DNA from: Sinohyriopsis cumingii | Taxonomy: Eukaryota; Mollusca; Bivalvia; Unionida; Unionidae | DNA: 64,000 nt | Direction: 5' to 3' | NCBI GenBank assembly: GCA_028554795.2 | Contig: CM068825.1 | Coordinates: forward strand, 159,445,553 to 159,509,552 | Shown here: positions 26,200 through 40,220 of the stretch, in pieces | How the letters are laid out: each line of letters starts with the position of its first letter | Position numbering within the stretch: the first letter of the stretch is position 1 | Program-made: the position numbers and the translations under genes | The notes under the pieces: generated by a model | What the model saw: only the letters and a program-made list of their open reading frames with translations | What the model was told of the DNA's origin: nothing | The model's database searches: none

Positions 26200-29100
26200 T
26201 CAGTACAACAAGGCAAACTGATTCTCATTCCGATTCGTTCTGCTATTTTGGCAAACATTCGAAATCAATCAACATCTTCAGCTGAGTCTTCGATCGTCGA
26301 AATGCCAAGACCACGTTCCATGGATTTTGTCACTGAATCATCACATTAATAGTCAGTTTCCGTTCCTACTATTGATAAAATTAAAGACAAGTATCATTAA
26401 TTTATACAAGAACTCAATGAGCTCTGTTTATGAAATAGGGCCAGCTGTTTCAGTTTCTGCCTTTGAAGTTAGTGAACTTAAGTTAGCTAATTATCTGTAT
26501 TAGTTACATCCAGTAGTCGAATACTAGCCTAATTCTCCCTAGTTATATAAAATTTGCTTTTTCACGTAATCTTAATAAGGATAGTCAAATAATGAGTTAC
26601 TTCTGCACTCTGTTTTATCTGTCTGCATATACAAATTCCCAACTGGTTTTATTATTTAGCGTAATTTTACAATTTTCTTATTTTTATATTCATGGACTTA
26701 GTACTTTGTTTTAAAACTATTTAATAAAAGTTACTGTTATTGAGTTATTTTTATGTAAAATCTATATTTTGTATTAACCTTTATCCATGATTTTAGAGTG
26801 TAATGATCATATTTAAAAGAACTCAGTGCACAGCTAATTTTTGTCTATGACAGTAGAATCTATTATGGGATAGTGATGCTATAAATAGGTTGTTGACAGC
26901 CTCGATAATGAACCTGTGTACAGTTTGATGTAGTTTTCCATTGGTATGATTGAGTATTGTGACATTTGTCAAGTCGGGATGTATTGTAAAATATGTCAAG
27001 TGTGGATGACTTGTGACAGAGTCATGGAGATGAATATAAGAAGAGAAGTAAAAAAAGTATTCCTAATTCCTACTTTATCACCGTTATTATTTAATTTCAT
27101 TCTTCAAAAGTATTTAATGTTGTGTTTGGATTTAAATTGAGTGAAATCATTTAAATTATTTACTGGAATTACAAGGTGTTCGCATGACTGTTCGGTCTAA
27201 GTACTATGTTGAAATTACTGTGAATTCATTGTGAATTATAGTGAATTCATTCAAACGAGCTCTGGGCAATGCCATTTCGATACATAAAAATTGTTGGCAC
27301 ATCAGTACATTCAAGGCTATTGGTACTTCAGCACATGCAAGACCTTGAATTCATCAAGAACACTCTATTCCTTTGGACTCGTGATGGAACGTTCATTATT
27401 ATTTTGGGTTTAATTTACAATACTGTATTTTCCTCTTAAACGTTCATTTTATAACTTAGAGAATGAAATTGTTAAGTTTTACAGAAGTTGACGGTGTTGC
27501 TTCTTTGGTCTTGCTTAGGTTAGGACCATAGAGTCAATACAGTTATATTGGCTTTTGACTGTAATTATTCACCTTTCCTACTGAATACTTCTATCGCATA
27601 AAACAATTTACATTCTTACATGGAAAATAATATTGTACACACTACAGTCAATGTACATCCCACAGCTCATAAATAAAGTTTTTCACATTCTATTCCAATG
27701 TCTTCGTTATCTCTATCTAATGTTTGTAACCACTCACAATATTATGCAACGATTGAACTGGAATTCAGACTATCAGCTTTGATTTGGTGTTGCCCAACAT
27801 TAGTATCAGCTGGGTCAGTCTTTCAAGAATAAGCCAAACAGTTCCACTTCGTCCATCTCAGCCATTTTGTACCTAATAGCCCTATTTAGAACTTAATAAG
27901 GACCAAATCTGATATGCAGTTTGCACTGTTCTCATATGAATGTTATTTTAATTGTTTTTAATTATCATCACATGACATTGTTTAGGCACTTCATTATCCA
28001 ACATCATCAATTTTCATTTGACTGCAAAAGGTCGATAACCACTGGACTTCATCAAATTTTGGATGCAGATTTGTGTTACGAAGTTATGGAAGTAGAATGA
28101 AATTTAGAGTTCTACTTCTTCTAGTGTTTTAGTCATCATCCCTATTGTCATAACAACCATTTTTCATTATGCAAATAATCTATTTGCTTTTGTTGGATTC
28201 CAACAAACTTTATTATGCAGCTTTAGATTGCAGCAAAGATTATTTTTTAACATTCTGTGACGTCATTCTCACTAATACTACCGCTGGTTATCTGAACTAC
28301 CATTTTAATATTTGCTAAACTAAATTGTATTATTTCTGATTGAAATTCAATTAAATTTGATAAGCCCCACAATTTTAAAAAGATCTCAGATGTTTCTGAT
28401 TTTCGGCTTCAACAATATCATTTTTGGTAGAGAGATGAACCCTAATAGCCTGAATCACTTTGTTTGGTAGATATGTTTTTTTCATTACCATAAGATTTCC
28501 GGCAAATTGACAATGTAGTTTTACCTGTTCATTATCAGTAGTGTATACTTTTCCACGTGCTACATTACTGGCTGGTGGTGTTAACGACATAAAGAGCCCA
28601 AATCACTGTTTTTCATTTCTGCACAATAAATATATTCATTACCTTGAGCTTTCAATTTTGTCAGGACTGATAATATTGATAGTTTCCAAGAAGATGCTCA
28701 AAGGTCTGTGTTATTATTTGTTCGTGTTGTAATAGCCGATTATGGAAATCATTTTATTTTCGCTTAGTTAATTGTTGTGAATTTAAATTAAGTAATGTGT
28801 GCTACTTTGCACTGATACGGTCTCACATGAGTTTTATTTGTCAGCGTTCAATATTAAGTGCTATCATTTGATGAGTCATGTCATCTGACTGCCTAAATAT
28901 TGTCATTTTTATAATATTTACATCATGACTCATGATCTCTTTGTACATACAATTTTGTATGCTGCTTTTCAATAGCTAGATCTCACACGAGTCAACTGTC
29001 AGCGTTCTTCTCGTTAATTGGCCGAGTTATGAGCACTTTTTTTCAGACAGAAGGATTCTCTACTTTTCATGCTGTGGCTCTTTTTATTATTGTTTCAACC

Positions 29101-29579
29101 AAATTTGGTGTGCAGCTTTATATTAACACAGTAGTTAGTTTGTCAGGCTCATGGCCGAAATGTGCAGATTCGAACTCGTACTATACAATCAGACCAGTTT
29201 CTGTCAGTTAGCGTGGTGAATCCTTGGGCAGGGCACTTGACTCCAATTGCTTTTGCACTCAATAACCTACTCGTGTTGCTGTGTCATAAAACATTAAACA
29301 AGTCAAACACAAAATCATTATGAACAGTATGGCACCGATTTATTATGCGCTGTTTTTTTTTTTTTTATATGCAACATTCCTGTTTATTTATAGTCCGTTC
29401 CAAACACAAATTTTGTGCTACTTTATATTAATAAGGTCTCAGGTAAGATTACTTTTCTACTTCATATGTCATCAAATGAGTCAACGTTTTGCTATGGATT
29501 GTTTGACTGATCTTATTTTGTTTCTACACATTAATACTATTGGTTCTCATTCAAAAGTTTGTTGGTCCAAGGTTAACTG
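26200..29579. other. Host intergenic DNA with dispersed-repeat remnants
   Basis: No gene is recognised. The stretch 27140-27360 (ACAAGGTGTTCGCATGAC.. to GTTGGCACATCAGTACATTC) is related to 39110-39560 and, inverted, to 41620-41940, and so is a dispersed repeat. Around 29150-29310 a segment with CCTTGGGCAGGGCACTTGAC looks like part of a tRNA-derived element. A 71-residue minus frame at 28375-28590 could be an exon but has no recognisable content. Confidence 0.4.
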
Positions 29580-30330
29580 GATGCATAAGCAGCTAACTGG
29601 ATGTGTATGCATCTGACTATGGATGTGTATAAAGCTGACTGGATGTGTATGCAGCCGACTGGATGTGCATAAAGCTGACTGGATGTGTATGCAGCCGACT
29701 ATGGATGTTTATAAAGCTGACTGGATGTATGTATGCAGTCGACTATGGATGTGCATAAAGCTGACTGGATGTATATGCAGCCGACTATGGATGTGCATAA
29801 AGCTGACTGGCTGTGTATGGAGGCACCTATGGATGTGCATAAAACTGACTGGATGTGTATGCAGCCGACTATGGATGTGCATAAAGCTGACTGGATGTGT
29901 ATGCAGCCGACTATGGATGTGCATAAAGCTGACTGGATGTGTATGCAGCCGACTATGGATGTGCATAAAACTGACTGGATGTGTATGCAACTGACTATGG
30001 CTGATTATGCAGCTAAGTATGGATGTTTATAAAGCTGACGATGAATAGGCAGCCAGCTGACTATGAATGTATATAAATCTATGGCTGAGTATACAGCTAA
30101 CTATGGAATGTTTATAAAGCTGACTGAATGAATAGGCAGCTGATTGGTAGAGTATGCAACTGACTATGAATGTAAAAAAAGCTATGGTGGAGTATGCAGC
30201 TAACTGGATGTTTATAAAGCTGACTGGATGAATAGGCAGCTAGCTGACTATGGCTGAGTATGCAGCTGACTGGATGAATATAATGCTGACTATGGGTTAC
30301 TATAAAGCTGACTATGGATGATGAGTATGA
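29580..30330. repeat. Minisatellite, ~42-bp unit
   Basis: Unit TGACTGGATGTGTATGCAGC followed by CGACTATGGATGTGCATAAAGC, regular from 29620 to 30000 and degenerate after that. Long frames on both strands here are products of the repeat. Confidence 0.85.
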
Positions 30331-32270
30331 AACTGACTATGAAGGTTTAGCTTGTTTTTAATCGTAAAAATAATTAAGACTGATGACATATATTTATGCT
30401 GAAATTATATTGACAAGACTTAGAATGATCTTAGTTTCAGCAATGCATTGTATTCAGCATTGCTTAGTGGAGAGATAGCCTCATCATTGACAAAGTGAAA
30501 GTTACGATTTCAGTATGGCCTCATCATTGACCACCATATTTCATGTAATTTTTTTTAAACGAAAAAATAATTATCAATTTCAGTGTACGAAAATTTATAT
30601 GTAAAATAAATAATTATCATTTGGTGGTACTGACCATGTATGAAAAATAAAGGGATTATACCTGAACAAGTTCTACAGAACACACGCTACTCAACAAACT
30701 AACAGCACAAACATACAAAGTAAACATATATTTTTGTCTTATTCTGCTAACACCTTGAGAATCTAATTACAATAGAAATAAAAAGTACTCAAAAAGAGTT
30801 TTTTTGTTATTAGTGAATGAGGGGAGAGAGGATTATATCTCAGTGTGAAAGCATGCCTGCATTTAGAGCATATGTAGCTGTTATGTTCTATTATGTTAGC
30901 AAAATGTTTAAGATGGTTCGAACATATATTAGTTAAGGGTATTATTTATTGGTAAATTGTATACAATAATACGAGTCCACATTGTCAAGAAATTAATTGC
31001 AACTTGTATTTCTACAGCAGCAATAATTTCATTATCAAATTGCAGTAAAAAATAAAGAACTTGAAATCACATTTTAGTTAATGCATTTGAGCGCATGTGC
31101 AAGTGTGTGTGCAAGAGAGATGAAACAAAATTATGTCAGGGGTCAAGACCGTATTTATTCAGGGTGGTTTTTATTTGTAGTTTTTGCAAAGAGAAAAAAG
31201 ACTATTTTGAGTTAACCTGACAACTATGATAATCCTCATGTATTATGACCCTACTATATTCCATTATCAATAAACACCGCTAAATCAACAATTCATTCTT
31301 GTTTTAATTACGATATACAACAACAACATGGCTTTGCAGTGTTATTTACATGGTAATTAAACATGCTCAGCACTTTGGATATTCCAGTTGAAACCAGATT
31401 GAGGGCAAGAATCGAACGAATAGGTCAAATCAGCGAGGCTGCCATTAGGGAAATGAGGCAATTATGATACTGAAGACGTTGTCCATACAGAATTTGTTAT
31501 AAGGACAAGAGATCATAAGCATTACTTGTTATCTGAACTCACCAATAAAGATAATAGAGAGGTAAATCATAGAACAGATTTGCAATAAAATGTTAATTAT
31601 ATCCAAGTCACAATAGAACAAGCACTCAAAAGATGGTACATGTATACATATGAATCGATTTAACAGAGTCCTTTACTTTCAAATTTGCGATAGAAAATGG
31701 CAAGGTTTAAATGTTTTATGTTTGTATGACAATAATGAAACAATAAGACTAGTTGACCAATGGTATGTGGTCTTTATTTTAGCATGTAATGAGATGTAAT
31801 TTTTGTTGGATAAGAAAACATCAAACTCCTGTTAAAATGCACGTGATATTTTTGTTATGGTGGCAGACTTAATAAGAACTAATTAATGATAATATTTTAA
31901 GCTATGATATGTGAAGTCCTTTGTCCATTTGTTAATAAACACCAGTAGATACTGTAATGACAATAAGAGAGCTTATTCATCAATCATTTATTTTCTCACC
32001 AACATTTTATTAATAATTTTTGTAAAAACAAAATGGCTATTGATACAGTATTTTCGATCTTTTCTGTAAACATAATCTTAGTAGAAATTTTATGTCCGAT
32101 AATTAAATGGATTTTTCGAAAAATACAAAGTGATATGTACAAAAAATTATGATATATTTAAATAATTACGATTTTGATAAATGGATTGTGTACGAAAACT
32201 TAAATGGTATGAAACAATACAAGGAATACGGTATAAAAAGTTTGCACCGACTTAAAACGAAATTATGGTC
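30331..32270. other. Host intergenic DNA, nothing recognised
   Basis: AT-rich. A short open stretch near 31360-31467 (VETRLRARIERIGQISEAAI) may be a fossil exon, but I see no splice signals that decide it. Confidence 0.3.
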
Positions 32271-34560
32271 TCAGACTACACTAAAATCAAAGTTATGGCT
32301 TAAATTTTAACTAAAACTACAGTTATGACCTCATCCTTGTCAAAAAAACCAATGGTCTCAGCATTAACTTAAATCAAAGTTAAGGCATCAACTTGGACTA
32401 AAACAAAAAGTACATTTCTCAACTTTGATTAACACCAAAGTTATGTCTTTGACCTTGACTGAAACCAAAGCTACGGTCTCAAGACTTGACTCAAACCAAA
32501 GCTATGTTTTCAGCCTTAAGTCAGACCAAAGTTATGACCTCAACATTGACTCAAACCAAAATTATGACCTCAGCCTTAATGCAAAGCAAAGTTATGTTCT
32601 CAGCCATGACTCAACCAAAGTTATGTTCTCAGCCATGACTCAACCAAAGTTATGTTCTCAGCCATGACTCAACCAAAGTTATGTTCTCAACAATGACTCA
32701 ACCAAAGTTATGTTCTCAGCCATGACTCAACCAAAGTTATGTTCTCAGCCATGACTCAACCAAAGTTATGTTCTCAGCCATGACTCAACCAAAGTTATGT
32801 TCTCAGCCATGACTCAACCAAAGTTATGTTCTCAGCCATGACTCAACCAAAGTTATGACCTCAACATTGACTCAAACCAAAATTATGACCTCAGCCTTAA
32901 TGCAAAGCAAAGTTATGTTCTCAGCCATGACTCAACCAAAGTTATGTTCTCAACAATGACTCAACCAAAGTTATGTTCTCAGCCATGACTCAACCAAAGT
33001 TATGTTCTCAGCCATGACTCAACCAAAGTTATGTTCTCAGCCATGACTCAACCAAAGTTGTTCTCAGCCTTGACTCAAATTGAAGTTATGTTCTCAGCCA
33101 TGACTCAACCAAAGTTATGTTCTCAGCCATGGCTCAACCAAAGTTATGTTCTCAGCCATGACTCAACCAAAGTTATGTTCTCAACAATGACTCAACCAAA
33201 GTTATGTTCTCAGCCATGACTCAACCAAAGTTATGTTCTCAGCCATGACTCAACCAAAGTTATGTTCTCAGCCATGACTCAACCAAAGTTATGTTCTCAG
33301 CCTTGACTCAAACTGAAGTTATGTTCTCAGCCATGACTCAAGCAAAGTTATGTTCTCAGCCATGACTCAACCAAAGTTGTTCTCAGCCTTGACTCAAACT
33401 GAAGTTATGTTCTCAGCCATGACTCAACCAAAGTTGTTCTCAGCCATGACTCAACCAAAGTTATGTTCTCAGCCATGACTCAACCAAAGTTGTTCTCAGC
33501 CATGACTCAACCAAAGTTATGTTCTCAGCCATGACTCAACCAAAGTTATGTTCTCAGCCATGACTCAACCAAAGTTATGTTCTCAGCCATGACTCAACCA
33601 AAGTTGTTCTCAGCCTTGACTCAAATTGAAGTTATGTTCTCAGCCATAACTCAACCAAAGTTACGTTCTCAGCCATGACTCAACCAAAGTACATGTTCTC
33701 AGCCATGACTCAACCAAAGTAATGTTCTCAGCCATGACTCAACGAAAGTTATGTTCTCAGCCTTGACTCAAACTGAAGTTATGTTCTCAGCCATGACTCA
33801 AGCAAAGTTATGTTCTCAGCCATGACTCAACCAAACTTGTTCTCAGCCTTGACTCAAATTGAAGTTATGTTCTCAGCTATGACTCAACCAATGTTACGTT
33901 CTCAGCCATGACTCAACCAAAGTACATGTTCTCAGCCATGACTCAACCAAAGTTATGTTCTCAGCCATGACTCAACCAAAGTTATGTTCTCAGCCTTGAC
34001 TCAAACTGAAGTTATGTTCTCAGCCATGACTCAACCAAAGTTATGTTCTCAGCTATGACTCAACCAAAGTTGTTCTCAGCCTTGACTCAAATTGAAGTTA
34101 TGTTCTCAGCGATGACTCAACCAAAGTTATGTTCTCAGCCTTGACTCAAACTGAAGTTATGTTCTCAGCCTTGACTCAAATCAAAGTTATGTTCTCAGCC
34201 TTGTTGTTGTTGTTGTTATAGGGTTTAACGCCATTTTTCAGCGCAAGATAGGCCATACATGGCGGCCAGTATTAATGGTGGAGGAAGAACCTGGGAAAAC
34301 CCCGGAAAGAACCACCGACCCACGAGAAGCTACTGGCAAGCTTTCTCACATATCCACACTGGCCAAGCCCAAGACTCGAACCTACACAGACAGAGGTGAG
34401 ATGGCAGTGATCCGTGACTGAGAGCGCTTTATACCACTCGGCCACTCGGGGCCCCTTCTCAGCCTTGACTCAAATCAAAGTTGCATTTTCAACCATGATT
34501 CAGATTAATATTATGGCTTTAGCCTCGATTAAAACCAATGTAACACACTGCCTTATTAAA
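32270..34560. repeat. 29-bp minisatellite array, interrupted by a SINE
   Basis: Unit TGACTCAACCAAAGTTATGT followed by TCTCAGCCA, regular from about 32580 to 34200 (over 50 copies including 26-bp variants lacking TAT) and degenerate at both edges. A SINE at 34204-34455 splits it; the array resumes after the insertion. Confidence 0.9.
34204..34455 (-). mobile_element. tRNA-derived SINE, copy 2
   Basis: Minus-oriented full copy: (GTT)n, then the complement of GGCGTTAAACCC, the CTTCCTCCACCATTAATACT domain, and the tRNA head at the right. A 12-bp duplication TTCTCAGCCTTG (34192-34203 and 34456-34467), itself minisatellite sequence, flanks it. Confidence 0.9.
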
Positions 34561-34659
34561 AAACTTGATGATGTAAATCAATGCAGATATGTTGTTTTAC
34601 ACAAAACAGACCTACAAAAATCTGAATTTCCTGTTTGCTATGTTTACCTCATATCATGT

Positions 34660-34825
34660 ACTGTATACTATGTACCATATATCATGTAGCAAATATAATG
34701 GACCATACATCATGTACCATGCATCATGTACCACACATCATGTACCATACATCATATACCATGCATCATGAACTACATACATTATGTACTACAGATCATG
34801 TACCACAGATCATGTACCATATACG
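34660..34825. repeat. Short tandem repeat, ATCATGTACCAT-type
   Basis: About nine imperfect 15-18 bp copies of CATCATGTACCATA. No gene. Confidence 0.6.
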
Positions 34826-37006
34826 TGTGATTTAACAGAATGATGCTGAAAGTATTAATTTCTGGATATCATATCATCTTTGATTAAAATCCAGCTAAAG
34901 GTCTTTTGAATATATTTGGGGCAAATACTGTGGCACAGTTTCATACCCTTTTCTCCATTCTATTGCTGACAGTCACAACATGATGTGTATTGAGGATGTT
35001 TATTTCATAAATTCAACTTGCAAGTCATTCATTACACCTGTTTTTAAAAGAAAAATTAAATTTCACAAAATAATTTAAAAAAACAATTTGTACACAAAGT
35101 AAAAATGCATCTTAACCCTAGCAAAGGACTGCCCAATGGGCCAAAATTAAAGACAAAGATGGCGTGTACTTAAGATAACAACACCTGTTCATATGCATAG
35201 CATTTCTATCCAATATTTACCTCTCAAAAATTGCATACATCAATATCATAAAATATTTCAATTCACAGTAAATATATCACAAAATATAAAACAATTTCGA
35301 TTTTTACATGTTTTCTAGTGACAACTACCATAGTGTTTAACCATCAGTGAACCATCTACCACCCATGTCATCTCCATGTTGGAAAATCTTAGCATTTGAA
35401 ATATCATTACATAATGATTAATGAAATCTAACAAAGCTCATGTCATTGGTTAACAGTCCATTAGATATTTGAATAAACAATTGGTGAGTGAAAGCTGGTG
35501 GTAGATAGGTGGATTTTTGTGAGTGTCAATTACTATAATAAAAATATCATTGCTGGATATATGTATATGGATTTTTCATTAAAAATTATAAATTAACTTA
35601 TGTAAATTAAGATTGGCCAACAGTCAGTGTAGTAGCTTATTAACATCAACAGTGGTTTATATGATGCTACATCACTGATGTGTTTGCTGTTTATCATGTG
35701 ATGCAGCCTACAATCTAAGGCCACACATTTCTTTCATGTATATATATGTACAACACATGCCTACAATGCTGGCTGTTTGAATACCAGTGTGAATGTTTCA
35801 TTTATTAATGTTCATATCTGACAGCTTGGACATTCTTGTCAGTCAAAGTTTTCATAAATATAGTTGGCATTTAACAAGGGCAGATGAATGACCTCCAGGC
35901 ATGAAGAAAACTGTAAGGGAATTAAGAACAAAGTCTATCACTGAAACAATCCCCATTTCTGCTGATGGGCTGAATGTAGCTGACGATTCCTCCAAAACAA
36001 GGTCCATGTTTGTGAACAGGTTTCATATAAAAATACTTGTATACAACAAATCCATGCCTTATTACAAAAACAAAGAACACTGAATAATTGTATCATACAT
36101 ATTGAATAGTTGTATCATACACAATGAATAACTGTATCATACACATTTAATAATTGTATCATAAACATTGAATAATTGTATCATACATTTCAAATAATCC
36201 AGTGAGATTATCATTCAATCCAATATTTCACATTTAAGGATTTTGTGTCATTAGATCAGTGTTTTTGAGCTAAACCACTCCTGACAAGCTAAACTGGTGT
36301 TTTCCTTCAGGCACTGGCTAGCCCTGTCTTACAAAAGTATTTATTTTAAATTCAGTTTTATTTTATTAGAAACAATCATGTAAAAGTTTGAGTTTTTTAC
36401 CATACTCACATAGATGGCATTGATTCAAAGCTTGATAAAATAATGTATTTTGACTATGGGATCCACACATGGGTAAAAACTGTCCTGGCAATCAGAATGA
36501 ATCTAATGAAATGTATCAAACTTTGGAACAATTTTGCCTATGATAGTGTATTCAACAACTTCTGCACAATTATTTACCAAATATTTAGAATAGAATAGAG
36601 CTGAATTTAACAGATAATACTGTTTTGAAACATGCAAAGTACAAAAGAGCTCCAATGTTTTGCTCCAAACACCAGTACAGCATCACTGACAATATAATGG
36701 TAAAGACACAGTCTGTGAAATTTTGCATAAAAACATTTGCATATATACATATGTACATATATACAAATATATTTATATCACTAAATACAAATCTGGAATG
36801 AAAGTTTGTCCTAATCAAAATGCAAAATACAATTGCTTAGTTTTTTTTAGGGATTTAAACATTTCATTCTCATTTACCCATAACTGTACTAAGAACAGGG
36901 CAGGCATAACTATACTAGCAGAGAAAACATTGTAACATTCAGATATCTACTGCGGTATCCATACACAAGACTGGACCTTGACTACATAGTAATCAATTTT
37001 AGACAG
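34826..37006. other. Host intergenic/3' flanking DNA
   Basis: No gene seen. About five 22-bp copies of ATTGAATAATTGTATCATAC occur at 36083-36190. The right part probably includes the 3' untranslated region of the HECT gene, which ends at 37007 on minus. Confidence 0.4.
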
Positions 37007-37320
37007 TCATCCAAACCCGAAATGTTCTGCATTCATAAGTGTTTCCACCATGATCTTGAAGAAACTGATCTTGTCATCTACTGTTTTGTCATTCACATAC
37101 ATGACAAGTTTGTTACCACATGTGTGGGCTGACGGGTGGAATTTTTCATCCATATGGGCAAAAGTCACGTGTGGATCATCTTTGAAACCTAGAACTGGAA
37201 TTTTGCTTGATCCGGTGCAGAATTCCAGTAGCTTGGAAGGTTTCATTGTTGATATGAATTCTCTTTCCTCAGTGGTTAAATCAGCAATCTCATCATCAAG
37301 CCTGTGCAAAAGTGTTCTCT
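37007..37320 (-). CDS. HECT-type ubiquitin ligase, last exon (C-lobe)
   Basis: The acceptor is tgcatttcag before AGAGAACACT; the frame ends with TGA at 37007. The translation holds the HECT C-lobe: LLEFCTGSSKIPVLGFKDDP, then FHPSAHTCGNKLVMYV with the catalytic cysteine, and the usual C-terminal AEHFGFG. HECT enzymes accept ubiquitin on that cysteine and pass it to a substrate. The sequence resembles G2E3-like HECT proteins of molluscs. Confidence 0.8.
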
Positions 37321-38128
37321 CTGAAATGCAATGAATCAATTTTAAAAAGAGAACCAAGTGGTTCTAATATTGCTTACCTGGCTTATATAACTTGATGGTT
37401 TACCAATTTACTATGCAGGCTCATGTTGAGCAACAAAAGCTAAGGGACCTATCTCCTAAACTTAATATTATGTCAGTATTACATATTTCACTATAGCCTA
37501 AAATCAAGTATTGCCAAATATAAAAGGCCTAATATGTGTAATTTCTTCTAACTTCTTGTTCACAATCAGTCATCCAAACTTTTATGGATAAAGCTTGTGA
37601 TTCAAAACAGCCAATGCCTCTCACACGATTTGAATCTTTTTTTGTAATTCACATTTTTTAAGGCAGGAGGTTTCTTGACCATTGGTAATTTTATTTGGAA
37701 GTGTTTTGTGAAAAAATGTTGCGGGTACTTTTAAAAAAGCTAAAATTACAAAAATCTAAATTTAAAAGATAAATTGTGAGGAATGACATTGATAAATGAC
37801 AAATAATGCATGATATATGTGAAAACAAACACATGACAAATGTTTCGTGCACTTTAGTTGGGCAATGGTGGTGACAGTCAAACTCTATTTTCCTAAATAT
37901 ATAGAACCTGCTTTGAAATATTTAAAAATGTTTAGAAATAACTCTCTGAAATAAATTTATAAACTTAAACATTATTTTGACAAGAAATATGATCTTACTG
38001 GAGGAAAATCAATATTAGATTAAGGAAACTGCCTGCTACACATCTCCATAACTGTGTAAATAAATTCTTAATTGTGAATAGTTTAACAACAATGCATCAG
38101 GTTAAATATATCCTCATCTACCATCAGC

Positions 38129-38381
38129 TGAGTGGCCAAGTGGTCTAAAGCACTCTCCATTATGGATCGCTGCCATCTCACCTCTGTCTGCATGGGTTTG
38201 AGTCTCGGATTCAGCCAATGTGGGTATGTGAGAAAGCTTGCCAGTAGCTTCTCGTGGGTTGGTGGTTCTTTCCGGAGTTTTCCCAGGGTCTTCCTCCACC
38301 ATTAATACTGGCCACCATGTATAGCCTATCGTGTGCTGAAAAATGGCGTTAAACCCTACAACAACAACAACAACAACAACA
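38129..38381 (+). mobile_element. tRNA-derived SINE, copy 3
   Basis: Head TGAGTGGCCAAGTGGTCTAA, B box GGGTTTGAGTC, CTTCCTCCACCATTAATACT domain, GGCGTTAAACCC, then a (CAA)n tail. A 13-bp target duplication ATCTACCATCAGC lies at 38116-38128 and 38382-38394. It sits in an intron of the HECT gene. Confidence 0.9.
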
Positions 38382-38529
38382 ATCTACCATCAGCCACTCC
38401 CAACGCATCTTTCTAACAGTATGTAAGGTTTTAACAATTCAATAATTTTACAAACTCACTTAGAGTTAATGGTTGTATTTCATGTTTTCTTCAGTAATAA
38501 ATTAAAAATTATCTGTTTTAGACCACATG

Positions 38530-38670
38530 TGAATTATTTTGTTAATAAATGGTTCTATTCATATGTGCATTATATTGTTAACAAATGATTCTATTCATAT
38601 GTGTATTATTTTGTTAATAAATGGTTATATTCATGTGTATTATTTTGTTAATAAATGGTTCTATTCATAT
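38530..38670. repeat. 36-bp tandem repeat
   Basis: About four copies of TATTTTGTTAATAAATGGTT followed by CTATTCATATGTGTAT, within an intron. Confidence 0.6.
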
Positions 38671-39109
38671 GTCTATATCTTGTATTATAATTTGTCTTAA
38701 GTTCAATTTTGTGCAATGGGAGAACTCTATAACTTGAATCTTGTAATTCTCAATAGTCATTATCATTGGTAACTTTCCTTTTTTCTTTAGAGATGGAAGA
38801 AATGTGAATTAATAGAGAAATCGAATTATTTATATAGAATATGAAATGAGAATTATTTATAACTGTGCTAAACATTATTAAAACATGCAGATCTTGCATA
38901 ATCTTGATAATATAGTGTACATATTAAGCTAAACGAAAAGCAATTTGTATTAGTCACTAATGTGCGGACAAGCTCAGCAATCAGATGCAAGATCATGTCA
39001 GTAATATGTTCACATCTGTTATAAGTATTTATTTTGTGTGCCTGATGTTTGTCCATGATTAAGGAGAGAGTTATGGTGAGTACATTGTAATGTGTTTAGG
39101 CTCAAATAA

Positions 39110-40220
39110 ACATTAACACAAGAAAGTGAAAACAAAAAGCTTTGAAAAATACAACAAATAATCTATTTTCCTGGAAAATACTGTAAAAATGAACAAATAT
39201 GAGAACTTAAAGTTTCCAAAATCAAATCCAAAAATAATACAAGAATAATCCACAAATAAAATTTTAGAAGTCCTAACAATAAAATGTTCTAATGAATTCA
39301 AGTTCGAGTCCCAGTAAAGAATCCAAGATGGAAGGCGATGACATATGCTGTGGTCAGTACTGTGCTTATCTACTATTTATTTCAATTATTCATTGGAGTC
39401 ACAAGGTGCTCATTGACATTTTGGACTAAATAGTTACTTCAGAATTATTGTGAATTAATTCAAGGACATTCTGGATTTTATCATTGTGATAAATCAAAAC
39501 TGCTGGCACATCAGCTCATTCAAGTTTAATTGGTTCATCACTCTTACTTCGACCAATTAAATGCAAGATTGCCCCAATAATATGTGCCAATATTGTGTAT
39601 TATCAAATATCTCAGGATATTCAACATAAACATTTATTCTAAGTCAGATCAAAATCTGATTACATATATGGCCTATGGAGTGGTAACAATTTCAGCTAAT
39701 CATACTCAAACTCATTTCATCAGTATTTTTGTATCTTGCTCATTATCAAACTTTTCCAGGTTCAGAAAGGCATCACATGAGGAATATAAATGCTTATAAA
39801 TTGTTTACCCACTTCCCCCCACCCCGGCTTCCAGATTCAAAGCAGAATCTTCCTGCGGTCAACCTCCATTCCTCTCGGAAACCTGGTATCCAGGTGGGAC
39901 TGTCAGATCCAGAATTTTTAGATCCTAATGATACAAGGATATGTTATAAATTTAATCAAAATCAGATCAGAAATAAGGCATCCAAAGTAGACAGAAGGAC
40001 TACCAATCAGATGCAAGATCACCTCATTAATATGCATGTATCTTGCTTATTAATCAGTGCCTCCGATATTTTAACGATAAAAACCATAATTCTAAGTTTG
40101 ATCAAAATTGTAGCAGAAATGTGTACTAATAATATATGGAGTAACATGCAATTGTTGGCAGACGGACGACACACAACAGACGACACAGGCTGGATGCAGG
40201 CCGATACCATAAGCTCACTT
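39110..40220. repeat. Dispersed repeat / TE remnant in intron
   Basis: 39110-39560 shares sequence with 27140-27360 and 41620-41940. A diverged direct repeat (CCAATTAAATGCAAGATTGC, ~39545, and CCAATCAGATGCAAGATCAC, ~39999) spans about 110 bp each. The segment ending GACGACACAGGCTGGATGCA..CATAAGCTCACTTGG is typical of molluscan repeat ends. The 200-codon + frame here is not a gene. Confidence 0.5.

Noticed and set aside
29623..30032. Cys- and Met-rich 100-123 residue frames on both strands
   Set aside because: They follow the 42-bp minisatellite exactly and have no start context or domain.
32270..34200. Regular direct repeats resembling a CRISPR array
   Set aside because: Units are contiguous 29-bp minisatellite copies with no unique spacers, in eukaryotic DNA.
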